Shown here piece after piece: positions 44,463 to 52,571 of a stretch of 64,000 nt of DNA. The stretch's first letter is position 1. Every line of letters begins with the position of its first letter. A program made the position numbers and the translations under genes. The notes beneath the pieces are model-generated. The model did no database searches. It was not told where the DNA came from and saw nothing but the letters and a program-made list of their open reading frames with translations. The DNA is from SCUS01 sp966211675 (GTDB lineage Bacteria > Myxococcota_A > Polyangia > Polyangiales > Ga0077539): NCBI GenBank assembly GCA_966211675.1, contig CBIHPK010000003.1:62001-126000 (forward strand), given 5' to 3'.

Positions 44463-45343
44463 GCCGACTCGCCGTCGCCTCGCTCGCGCTCCTCGTCGCG
44501 TCATGCGGCCACCGCCCGGCGCCCCCCTCGCCCGCGGACTCGGACGCCCGCCCGGCGGCCGAGGAGCCGGGGGCGCGGGTGGAGTTTCGCGTCGACGGTC
44601 GCACCGTGCGCTCGATGACCCTGGGAGAGCTCACCGCGAGGGTCGAGCCGGAGACGGTCGAGAACTTCGACGGCTACTACCACCGCACCAAGCGCTTCCG
44701 CGCGATGCGCCTCGACCGGGTGCTCGCCGAGGGCTTTCGCGGCGCGGTGACCGGCCCGCTCGCGATGAAGCAGTTCGTGCTGCGGGCGAGGGACGGATAC
44801 ACGGTGCCCATCTCCGGGGAGCGGCTGCTGGAGCCCGGGGCCTACCTCGCCGTGCGCGACCTCGACCGCCCGGGGTGGGAGCCCATCGGGCCGCAGCACG
44901 CCAACCCGGGGCCGGCGTACCTGGTGTGGCGGGAGCCCTCGCAGGTCGACCTGGAGACGCACCCTCGCCCGTGGCAGCTCGCGGTCATCGAGGTGGCGCG
45001 CTTCGAGACGGCCTTTCCCCACACGGCGCCGGAGGGCGAGCCGGAGGGCTCCCCCGCTCGCCGGGGCTACGCGATCTTTACCGACCAGTGTATCCGCTGC
45101 CACGCCATCAACCGCGAGGGCGGCCGCGTGGGTCCGGACCTCAACGTCCCCATGAGCGTCACCGAGTACCGGCCCGAGGCGCAGATCCGAGCGTACATCC
45201 GCAACCCGCTGACCTTCCGCTACGGCGCGATGCCCGCGCACCCCAACCTCGGCGAGCAGGACCTCGACGGGCTCCTGGGCTATCTCCGTGCGATGGCCCT
45301 CCGCAAGCACGACCCCGACGCTCGCCCCGACGCAGGACCATAG
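44459..45343 (+). CDS. Cytochrome c lipoprotein with molybdopterin-binding-like N-domain
   Basis: 294 residues from GTG 44459. The signal peptide ends ASLALLVASC, a lipobox. Residues 45-185 (RVEFRVDGRTVRSMTLGEL, FDGYYHRTKRFRAMRLDRVL, PGPAYLVWREP) resemble the SUOX-type molybdopterin-binding fold, without an obvious cofactor Cys. The C-terminal domain has a single haem motif CIRCH in GYAIFTDQCIRCHAINREGG and a distal Met in RYGAMPAHPNL, as in class I cytochromes c. It probably shuttles electrons at the periplasmic face of a membrane. Coupled to the preceding membrane protein gene and followed directly, 0 nt, by the SIS-like gene. Confidence 0.78.
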   Translation: MSRLAVASLALLVASCGHRPAPPSPADSDARPAAEEPGARVEFRVDGRTVRSMTLGELTARVEPETVENFDGYYHRTKRFRAMRLDRVLAEGFRGAVTGPLAMKQFVLRARDGYTVPISGERLLEPGAYLAVRDLDRPGWEPIGPQHANPGPAYLVWREPSQVDLETHPRPWQLAVIEVARFETAFPHTAPEGEPEGSPARRGYAIFTDQCIRCHAINREGGRVGPDLNVPMSVTEYRPEAQIRAYIRNPLTFRYGAMPAHPNLGEQDLDGLLGYLRAMALRKHDPDARPDAGP

Positions 45344-46384
45344 ATGACCGACGACGGACTCGACCTCCTGCGGCAGCGCTGCGCCGACGTCCCCTCGGTG
45401 CTCCGCGCCACGCTCTCTGCGCCGCTCCCGCCGGTCGGGTCCATCGCCCACCGCGCCCGCTGGGTCATCACCGGCGCAGGCGCCTCGGAGGGCCCCGGTC
45501 GCCTCTTCGCCGCGCTCCTCCGTCGGCACCTGCACGCCTGCGCCGCCTTCGTCCCCCTGTCGGCCTTCGCCCCCGGGCGGGCCGCGGACGTCACCGACCC
45601 GGCCGCCGTCCTCGTCGTGATCAGCCAGGGCGTCGCCCCCAACGCGCGGCTCGCCCTCGCGAGGGCGCCCTCCTTCGCGGCCTGCGTCGTCGTCACGGCC
45701 GTGCCCGAGCACCCCTCGCTGGAGGACGTCCGGGCGCTGGGAGCGCTCGTCATCGCCCATCCCCCGGGCGCGGAGAGCGGACTGCTGCTGCGGGTGCAGG
45801 GTCCCGCCGCGGCCACCCTGATGCTGCTGCGCGTGGTCGACGCGCTGGCCCTCGCCCGGGGCGACGCGCCCCCCTTCGAGGGGCACCTCGACGCCATCCC
45901 GGAGGGCCTCCCGGACGAGGACATCGAGCTCGACGAGCGGGCGGTCTCATTGGCCTCCGCGGGCCGCGTCGCGATCGTGAGCTGCGATCCGGGCCTGGAG
46001 CTCGCCCACGGGCTGCGGTGGAAATGGCTGGAGGGCCCGGCCACCTGCGACCCGGCCTGCTGGGACGCGCTCCAGATGGTGCACGGGCCGCTGCAGCATG
46101 TGCTCGAGCGCCCGCGGCTGCTCCTGGCGCTGGAGCCCGCCGGCGACCCCGGCGCCACGGCGCTGCTCGACCGGCTCGCCTCCGTGGTCGGCGACGGGCA
46201 CCCGCTCCTCCGCCTGCGCGCCCGCACCGCGGGGGTCACCGGCTTCTTCGACTTCGACGCGCGCTGCAACCGCCTCGTGTGCGCCGTGCTGGCCCGCTGC
46301 CCGCGCGACCTGGTGCACTGGCCCGGCTTCGGCCACGACGCCGCCCTCTATGACCTCGGCGCTGCGGAGCCGACGCCCTGTTGA
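45344..46384 (+). CDS. SIS-like (sugar isomerase fold) protein
   Basis: 346 residues, cytosolic. ARWVITGAGASEGPGRLFAALL and AVLVVISQGVAPNARLALARA are the phosphosugar-binding Gly/Ser-rich turns of a SIS domain, and ACVVVTAVPEHPSL fits the third strand. VAIVSCDPGLELAHGLRWKWLEG and DALQMVHGPLQHVLERPRLL in the second half suggest a second, degenerate SIS repeat with the conserved HGP. The family includes glucosamine-6-phosphate synthase-like isomerases and regulators; here the sugar is unknown. The ATG follows the cytochrome stop codon without a gap. A role linked to that gene is not evident. Confidence 0.65.
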   Translation: MTDDGLDLLRQRCADVPSVLRATLSAPLPPVGSIAHRARWVITGAGASEGPGRLFAALLRRHLHACAAFVPLSAFAPGRAADVTDPAAVLVVISQGVAPNARLALARAPSFAACVVVTAVPEHPSLEDVRALGALVIAHPPGAESGLLLRVQGPAAATLMLLRVVDALALARGDAPPFEGHLDAIPEGLPDEDIELDERAVSLASAGRVAIVSCDPGLELAHGLRWKWLEGPATCDPACWDALQMVHGPLQHVLERPRLLLALEPAGDPGATALLDRLASVVGDGHPLLRLRARTAGVTGFFDFDARCNRLVCAVLARCPRDLVHWPGFGHDAALYDLGAAEPTPC

Positions 46385-46418
46385 CGCCTTCGCTCCGAGG
46401 GGCTCCCATCCGCACGGT

Positions 46419-48236
46419 ATGAATTCCAGTCTCGGACACCGATGGCTCATCCCGATCCTCGCCGTGCTCCTCGCGGGCTGCGGCGACGACGCGGCGACCA
46501 CGCCCGCCAGCATCGCCGTCGACGCGGGCGTCGACTCCGGCGCGGCGCGCCCGCGGGTGCGGCTGCTCGTCGACGCCAACCGCGACGGAACCGTCTCCGA
46601 CACCGGCGACGACGAGGCCTTCCGAGCGAGCTGGGACGCCTCGCACGGGGCGGTCTTCCTGGCCAACGTGGACGACGACGACGACGACGACGCGCTCGAC
46701 GGCGCGGACGACGTGGTCAACGGCGAGGCCGACGCGCTCGACCTGGCGCGGGTGCGCGTGGCGCCGATGCCGGGCCTCGCGGAGGGCGCGACCGGACGGC
46801 TCACGCTCACCGCCCCGACGAGCCCGACGGTGCGGGTGTTTCGCGTCGACGGCGGCGTGTGGCGGCGCGTCGACCTCGCGGCGGAGACCCTGTCCACGGC
46901 CGACCTCCGCGCGGGCGTGGAGCTCGGCGTGGAGTCGAGCGACTTCCCCACGGCGACCTGGGCGGGAGAGATCACGCTGGCGCTGTCGGTGACCCTCGGG
47001 GCCGAGGCGCTCGGCGAGGACCGCGCGGTGATGCGCGTGGCGCCCTTCGTGGTGAGCACCTCGCTCGACGAGGCGACGCGGGTCTACGCCACCGGCGGCG
47101 GCGGGATCTTCTCGCTGGCGCGCTTCATCAACGACCTCGACTCGATCACGACCGAGGACCGCATCGAGTTCGAGACCATCGACGGCCTCGACCCCGACTG
47201 GAGCGAGCCCAACCAGGGCCCCGACGTCTGGACCCAGGACTACATGGAGCTCGGCTGGACCGCGATGCCCGGCGGCGAGGCGCCCCGCGGCATGAACGTC
47301 GTGCTCCGCACCCCGAGGGTCGACCGCGCCATCGCGGCCTGGACCCGCCGGGACTTCGTCGGCCCCGACCGCGGGTACGTATGGCGCCACGAGGCTCGCT
47401 ACCCCGCGACGCGAGCGCACGACCCCAGCCTCGACTCCTTCGGCAACCTGGAGGTGATCCCTCCGTACGCGGGCCACCCCCTCGGGCGCATCTTCCACGG
47501 CAACGTCGCCGCCCGCAGCAGCGACCCCGAGCTGCGCGCCTTCCTCAACGCCCAGCGGGTGCAGGGCCCGGTGCTGGAGCTGGACACCTCGTGGCTGCAC
47601 GTGGGCCACGTCGACGAGTTCGCGAGCTTCATCCCGGTGAGCTCGCCGCGCGGCTGGAAGCTCCTGGTGGCCTCGCCCCGCGCGGCCCGGGCGCAGCTGC
47701 AGGCGCTGGTCGCCGCGGACCCGGCCAACGGCGAGCGGGTGATGTTCGAGGGCCAGCACTGGTTCTACCCGCAGGGCCACCCCATGGAGGGCCGGGCCTA
47801 CTCCGCGGCGCGGACCATCAACAGCATCCTCGCGGACACCGAGCTCATGGCCTTCAACCAGCGCGACCAGGCGCACATCGACATGATCCGCGAGACCCTC
47901 CAGACCGAGGCCGGGCTCACGGACGCGGAGATCATCGAGATCCCCTTCCTCATGTGGGAGATCGAGAACGGCCAGGGCGCCGCGTACATGCCCGGCACCG
48001 TCAACCTGCTGCTCTACGGCCACTCGGTGACCATGGCGAAGCCGCACGCGGTGGTGCTCGACGGCGCGGACTTCATGCAGACCCACCTCAGCGCCCTGAT
48101 GCGCGCCGAGGGCATCACCGCCCACTTCGCCGAGCAGTGGGACATCCTCCACGCGGCCGAGGGGGAGGTGCACTGCGGCACCAACGCGCTCCGACGAATC
48201 CCCGCGCGCGGCGCGTGGTGGGAGGTGACCCGATGA
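46419..48236 (+). CDS. Bacterial protein-arginine deiminase (PAD-type) lipoprotein
   Basis: 605 residues. The signal peptide ends ILAVLLAGC with lipidated Cys21. Residues 44-110 are Asp-rich (DANRDGTVSDTGDDEA, then seven consecutive Asp), a likely calcium-binding region. The C-terminal catalytic domain has the PAD signature residues: Asp274 in VWTQDYMELGW, His397 and Asp399 in WLHVGHVDEFASFIP, and Cys586 in GEVHCGTNALR. They correspond to Asp350, His471, Asp473 and Cys645 of human PAD4. PADs convert peptidyl-arginine to citrulline in a calcium-dependent way. Export to the cell surface or periplasm means its targets would be envelope or foreign proteins. Coupled by ATGA to the next gene. Confidence 0.85.
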   Translation: MNSSLGHRWLIPILAVLLAGCGDDAATTPASIAVDAGVDSGAARPRVRLLVDANRDGTVSDTGDDEAFRASWDASHGAVFLANVDDDDDDDALDGADDVVNGEADALDLARVRVAPMPGLAEGATGRLTLTAPTSPTVRVFRVDGGVWRRVDLAAETLSTADLRAGVELGVESSDFPTATWAGEITLALSVTLGAEALGEDRAVMRVAPFVVSTSLDEATRVYATGGGGIFSLARFINDLDSITTEDRIEFETIDGLDPDWSEPNQGPDVWTQDYMELGWTAMPGGEAPRGMNVVLRTPRVDRAIAAWTRRDFVGPDRGYVWRHEARYPATRAHDPSLDSFGNLEVIPPYAGHPLGRIFHGNVAARSSDPELRAFLNAQRVQGPVLELDTSWLHVGHVDEFASFIPVSSPRGWKLLVASPRAARAQLQALVAADPANGERVMFEGQHWFYPQGHPMEGRAYSAARTINSILADTELMAFNQRDQAHIDMIRETLQTEAGLTDAEIIEIPFLMWEIENGQGAAYMPGTVNLLLYGHSVTMAKPHAVVLDGADFMQTHLSALMRAEGITAHFAEQWDILHAAEGEVHCGTNALRRIPARGAWWEVTR

Positions 48237-49123
48237 GACGGCTGCTCGCGACCCTGTCGCTCTCGCTCCTCCCCACGCTCGCGGCCGCCTCGCCGCTGCT
48301 CGACCCGCGCGCCGTCCCCGACGGCGTGGCCCGACCGCTCGCCGCCTCGGTGCGCGTCGACCGCGCCCGCCACCCGGAGGTCTACCGCCGCGTGGCCGAC
48401 CTCGAGGGCCTGCGCCCGGAGGTCTACCGCCGCACCCGGGCGGGCCGCCCCTCGGTCGCCATCGAGCTGCGCGCGATGGGCCCCGCGGCGCTGCTCCCGA
48501 TGCTCGACGCCCTCGCCCTCAGCGGCTACCCCCGCGACCTCTCCCCGGAGGAGCGCTCGGCCCTGCGCCTCGGCCTCCTCGAGACCGTCGGCAACCTGGG
48601 CGACGCGCGGGCGCTGCCTTTACTCCGTAGTGTATTCGCGACCGCCACCGAGGCGCCGGAACTGCGCGCCGCCGCCCGCGGCCTCGCCCGCGTCTGCCAG
48701 GAGGCCGACCGGCGTGCGCTGATGGACGCCACCGGCGAGCGCCGCGACCCGGCCGCCGCGGCCCTCGGCCTCTGCGCCGACCCGGAGGCCCCCCGGTGGA
48801 TGGTGTCGCAGCTCGAGTCGACCGCCGACCCCTCGCACGCCGCGGCCCTGGCCCAGGGCCTCGCCGAGTCGGCCTCGACCTGGGTGGGGCCGAGGGCTCG
48901 CCCCGGGGTGGACGGCCCCCTCCGGGCGAGGGCCGCGAGGGCCATGGTGCGGCGCTGGCGGGAGCTTCCGGCGCAGCGCGACGCGATCGGCGTGGCGGCG
49001 CTCTCCATGGGCGGCGCCGAGATGCTCGCGGCCGTGCGCGAGGCTCGACGCGACGCCCCGTCGGACGCGGCCCTGGGCCTCGCCTCGCTGGAGCGGGCGC
49101 TGCTGCGGGACCTCGGCCGCTAG
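48233..49123 (+). CDS. Exported helical-repeat (HEAT-like) protein
   Basis: 296 residues with a signal peptide (LLATLSLSLLPTLAAAS). The mature part is almost wholly helical, with repeated Leu/Ala patterns: PAALLPMLDALALSGY, RSALRLGLLETVGNLGDARALP, LRAAARGLARVCQEADRR and IGVAALSMGGAEMLAAVREA. Such layout fits HEAT/PBS-type repeats that bind partners. The ATG overlaps the stop of the arginine deiminase gene, so coexpression is near certain and it may bind or regulate that enzyme or its substrate. No catalytic motif is visible. Confidence 0.75.
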   Translation: MRRLLATLSLSLLPTLAAASPLLDPRAVPDGVARPLAASVRVDRARHPEVYRRVADLEGLRPEVYRRTRAGRPSVAIELRAMGPAALLPMLDALALSGYPRDLSPEERSALRLGLLETVGNLGDARALPLLRSVFATATEAPELRAAARGLARVCQEADRRALMDATGERRDPAAAALGLCADPEAPRWMVSQLESTADPSHAAALAQGLAESASTWVGPRARPGVDGPLRARAARAMVRRWRELPAQRDAIGVAALSMGGAEMLAAVREARRDAPSDAALGLASLERALLRDLGR

Positions 49124-49138
49124 ACTCTCCCTCCCCCG

Positions 49139-50185
49139 TTACTCCCGCCCCGGCACCGCGATCTCGCCTCGGATGATCTGCGCCCGCAGCGCCTCGACCC
49201 GCTGGATCACCTCGGGCCGAAGCCCTCTCGCGTGCGGCCCCTCGTGCACCCAGTCGACGCCCCCCTCGGCGAGGCCGAAGGTGCGCAGCCCGTGCGCGCC
49301 GCGCTCGTAGCGCCCCTGCGTCGCCTCGCGGATCAGCTCGAAGACCGCCACGTCGACGCGCTTCAGCATGGAGGTGAGCACCACCCCGGGCATCTCGTCG
49401 TACTGGTCGGCGTCGACCCCGATGGCTCGGGCGCCGAGGCGCTGCGCGGCCACGAAGACCCCGTGCCCGGTGCTGCCCGAGGCGTGGAAGAGGATGTCCG
49501 CGCCGGCGGCGATCTGCGCCGTGGCGAGCTGGGCGCCGCGCTCCGGGTCCTTGAAGGCCGTGGGGGTGCTGCCGGCGTAGGCGGCCAGGACGCGGCACGA
49601 GGCGCAGACCGACGCCACCCCCGCGCGGTAGCCCGCCTCGAAGCGCCGGATGAGCGGGATCTCCATGCCCCCCACGAAGCCGACGGCTCGGTGCTCGGTG
49701 CTCAGCCCCGCGGCGGCCCCGACCAGGAAGGCCCCCTCCTCCTCGCGAAACTTCAGCCCGACGACGTTGGGCGGCCCGTCGCCCCGCTCCGGGGGCGCGT
49801 AGTCCACGCAGGCGAAGCGGGTGCCCGGGTGGTCGAGCGCCACCGCGTCCACGTCCCGGGAGAACACGTAGCCCACGCCGATGACCCGGTCGAAGCCTCG
49901 CGCCGCGAAGAGCCGAAGGGCCCCGGCGCGGTCGTCTCCGTCCGCGGGCTCGACGTACTCCACGGTGACGCCCAGCTCTCGGCGCGCTCGCTCCAGGCCC
50001 GCCCAGGCGGCGTCGTTGAAGCTCTTGTCCCCGCGGCCTCCCACGTCGAAGACCAGCCCGATGCGAAGGGGGCTCCTCGCCGCGACCGCGGCGTCCCCGG
50101 AGCCGCGCGGGGGCAGCAGCACGGTCACCAGCGCGAGCGCGATGAGCAGCCACGGCCCGACCCTCGACCCGATGTCTCGCCTCAC
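49139..50185 (-). CDS. BMP-family substrate-binding protein
   Basis: 348 residues from GTG 50185. A hydrophobic N-terminus (PWLLIALALVTVLLPP) exports or anchors it; the lipobox Cys usual in the family is absent. RIGLVFDVGGRGDKSFNDAAW is the start of the basic membrane protein (BMP/PnrA) domain and binds the base and ribose. GVGYVFSRDVDAVA, VVGLKFREEEGAFLVG and GFVGGMEIPLIRRFEAGY are core segments, and AGADILFHASGSTGHGVF with AIGVDADQYDEMPG follows. Known members bind nucleosides for an ABC importer. No permease gene is near, so the partner lies elsewhere or the protein is a sensor. Confidence 0.87.
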   Translation of the reverse strand: MRRDIGSRVGPWLLIALALVTVLLPPRGSGDAAVAARSPLRIGLVFDVGGRGDKSFNDAAWAGLERARRELGVTVEYVEPADGDDRAGALRLFAARGFDRVIGVGYVFSRDVDAVALDHPGTRFACVDYAPPERGDGPPNVVGLKFREEEGAFLVGAAAGLSTEHRAVGFVGGMEIPLIRRFEAGYRAGVASVCASCRVLAAYAGSTPTAFKDPERGAQLATAQIAAGADILFHASGSTGHGVFVAAQRLGARAIGVDADQYDEMPGVVLTSMLKRVDVAVFELIREATQGRYERGAHGLRTFGLAEGGVDWVHEGPHARGLRPEVIQRVEALRAQIIRGEIAVPGRE

Positions 50186-50311
50186 CGGCTCCAATGGGTA
50201 CCACAGCCCCGGGAGCGACGTCGGCCGGGCGCGCGTTCGGCTGTGCAACGGAGGCGGCTTCTGGATTATCGTGCGCGCCGTCCTCCCATTCACCCTGATG
50301 GAGCGTGCTCG

Positions 50312-52543
50312 TTGATCGCAGTCGGTGACCCTCTCGGCAAGCGTTTCACGGTGTCCAGGGCGCCTGAGGAGGAGCGCACTGGCGAGCTGTTCGAGGTGAT
50401 CGACCGCGACGCCGCGGCGGTGGCTGCGCAGCTCCTCGGGTCGACCCCCAGCGCCACCGAGCACCTGGCGGACCTGCGCCCCGTGCTCGGCGCCGTGCCC
50501 TCCAACAGCACCCTCCTGCGGCCGCGGGAGATCACCATGAACCGCGCGTCGCTCCCGATCGCCATCTTCGGCGTCCCGGGCCTCGTGCCCCTGCGGCAGC
50601 GGCTCGACGAGGTGGTGGCCGCGCTCGGCAAGCCCGGCGCCGCCGCCGCGCTGCTCACCTGGTTCGCAGCCCTCGCCACGGACCTCGACCGGGTGCACTC
50701 CGCGGGCATCTGCCACGGCGCCATCGTCCAGCGGTTCATCGTCTGCCCCGTCGGCGGCCCCGTCGAGCGCTGCTTCCTGGTGGGCTTCGGCGTCGACGCC
50801 CTGGCCCGGCGCAGCGCCCCCGACGCGGCCCCCGCGACTCCCCGCAAGGACCTCGTCGACCTCCTCACGGCCCTGCACGAGCTCTTCATCACCCAGGCCC
50901 TGAGCCCCGAAGGGGGCGCGGCCGGCAAGTGGACCCTGCTCCGGCACTCGTCGCAGCACGGCGAGCACCCCGCGCTCGCCTCGGGCACCGAGCTCGGCAA
51001 GACCCTCACGGAGCTGGCCAAGCTCTCGCTCGAGACCCCGGCGCCGATGGCCTCCATGCGCCCCCCGCGCAACCCGACGCTCACCGCCCCGTCGCGCTCC
51101 GAGGGCTCCACCCGCAACCCGACCATCCCTCCGCCCCGGGGCGCCAGCCGCCCTCGCGAGGACGCCTCCGCCTCGCGCTCCGACCGCACCACCCGCCCGC
51201 AGCGCAGCAGCACCGCCACCCCTCCGGCGCCCCCCGCACCGCCCGGTCGACGGTGGGTCCGCGGCGTGGTCGTGGGCGTCGTCCTCGCCGGGCTCGCCGG
51301 GGCCGCGGGCCTCGCGTACCTCTCGAAGGTGCGCGACGAGCCCATCTCCGTCGGAAGCCTCCGCACGGGCCGCCGGCCCGTCGCCGCCGGTCCCCGCTGC
51401 GAGGGCGAGACCCTCGATCCGCCCGCCGGGTACGAGACCAGCGCCACGGACTTCGACCTGGCCTGCGCCCCCGACGGCCGCACCCTCGTGGCGATCGCCC
51501 GCGAGGGCACGACCATCCACACGGCCAGCCGCGAAGCGCGACGGGGCCAGGGGTGGCGACACCTCAACTCCTCGGACGCCACCGGCGCGGTCGAGCTCGG
51601 CGCCGCGGTCTCCACCGGGGCCGATCTCTGGACCCTCTGGCGCAACGGCGTCGGCGAGCCCATCGGGCTGGCGGAGATCTCCCGCGACCCGCACGCCCAC
51701 GCGCAGGTGCCGCTCACCGGCTGGGACAACGTCCCGCTCCGCGGCGTGATGCTGCTCCACCGCGACCAGGGCTCCACCTGGATCGTGAGCAACGTCGAGT
51801 CCGAGGGCGGCGCGCACCCGGTGCTCTTCCACGTCCAGTCGGGCGACGGGCGCGGGAGGCCGGCGATCCAGACCTGGTACCTCGGCGCCGGCACGGTGGA
51901 GTCCGCCATCGCGGGCCCCTCGCCGACGCTGCTCTTCCACCAGCGCGACGGCGAGGGCCACCGGCTGAGCGCCGTCTGGCCGCAGCTCGCGCTCCTCGCG
52001 GCGGCCCGCCCGGGGGGCGACGCCACCTCCGTCCGCGGCGCGACGCCCTCGGACAACGCCGTGCGCCGCAGCGCCCCGGTGCTGCTCACCGGCGAGGTGC
52101 TCGCGGCCACCACGACCGGCGCCGCCCTCGGCGACGAGGCGGCCTTCGCGGTCACCCTCGGTCCCGCCCGGCCCGCGGAGCAATGCGCCTCCAGGGCCCG
52201 CTGCGTCGGCCCCGGCGCGGTGCACCTGCTGCGCTACAACCCCTCGCGCCCGGCCCCGCTGGACGTCACCGTCGCGACCGAGTCCGTCGCGCTCGACGTG
52301 CTCGGCGAGGCGCCCGATCGCTGGCTGGTGCTGCACGAGCCCGCAGGCGTCGCGGCCCACCCCGCCCTGCGGCTGAGCACCGTGGCGGGCGCCGCGCCGA
52401 CGCACGCCACCCTCGCGAACCCGGGCGCCGACCGGGGACGGCTCGTCCGCTGCGGCGGCGCGCTCTGGCTCGGGCAGCAGCTCTCCCGGCCGACGCCTCG
52501 CATCGTCGCGCTCCCGACAGAGTGCTTGACCACACGACCGTGA
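50312..52543 (+). CDS. Membrane pseudokinase with extracellular propeller-like domain (copy 1)
   Basis: 743 residues. TTG at 50312 gives IAVGDPLGKRFTV, aligning with the start of the tandem copy. The N-terminal about 240 residues read like a bacterial Ser/Thr kinase that has lost its active site. The catalytic loop is GICHGAIVQRFIV (His135-Gly136, in place of His-Arg-Asp), the DFG motif is LVGFGVDALA (Gly158), and no VAIK lysine is evident. A Pro/Ser/Arg-rich stretch (245-315) and one transmembrane helix at 318-336 follow. The exported half has repeated strands such as GADLWTLWRNGVG and GSTWIVSNVESEGG, with a few cysteines, probably a propeller. It resembles Myxococcota kinases whose sensor part lies outside the cell. 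Function likely regulatory scaffold. Confidence 0.75.
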   Translation: MIAVGDPLGKRFTVSRAPEEERTGELFEVIDRDAAAVAAQLLGSTPSATEHLADLRPVLGAVPSNSTLLRPREITMNRASLPIAIFGVPGLVPLRQRLDEVVAALGKPGAAAALLTWFAALATDLDRVHSAGICHGAIVQRFIVCPVGGPVERCFLVGFGVDALARRSAPDAAPATPRKDLVDLLTALHELFITQALSPEGGAAGKWTLLRHSSQHGEHPALASGTELGKTLTELAKLSLETPAPMASMRPPRNPTLTAPSRSEGSTRNPTIPPPRGASRPREDASASRSDRTTRPQRSSTATPPAPPAPPGRRWVRGVVVGVVLAGLAGAAGLAYLSKVRDEPISVGSLRTGRRPVAAGPRCEGETLDPPAGYETSATDFDLACAPDGRTLVAIAREGTTIHTASREARRGQGWRHLNSSDATGAVELGAAVSTGADLWTLWRNGVGEPIGLAEISRDPHAHAQVPLTGWDNVPLRGVMLLHRDQGSTWIVSNVESEGGAHPVLFHVQSGDGRGRPAIQTWYLGAGTVESAIAGPSPTLLFHQRDGEGHRLSAVWPQLALLAAARPGGDATSVRGATPSDNAVRRSAPVLLTGEVLAATTTGAALGDEAAFAVTLGPARPAEQCASRARCVGPGAVHLLRYNPSRPAPLDVTVATESVALDVLGEAPDRWLVLHEPAGVAAHPALRLSTVAGAAPTHATLANPGADRGRLVRCGGALWLGQQLSRPTPRIVALPTECLTTRP

Positions 52544-52571
52544 GCGCAACGATGTCGTTGGGAAGGACACT

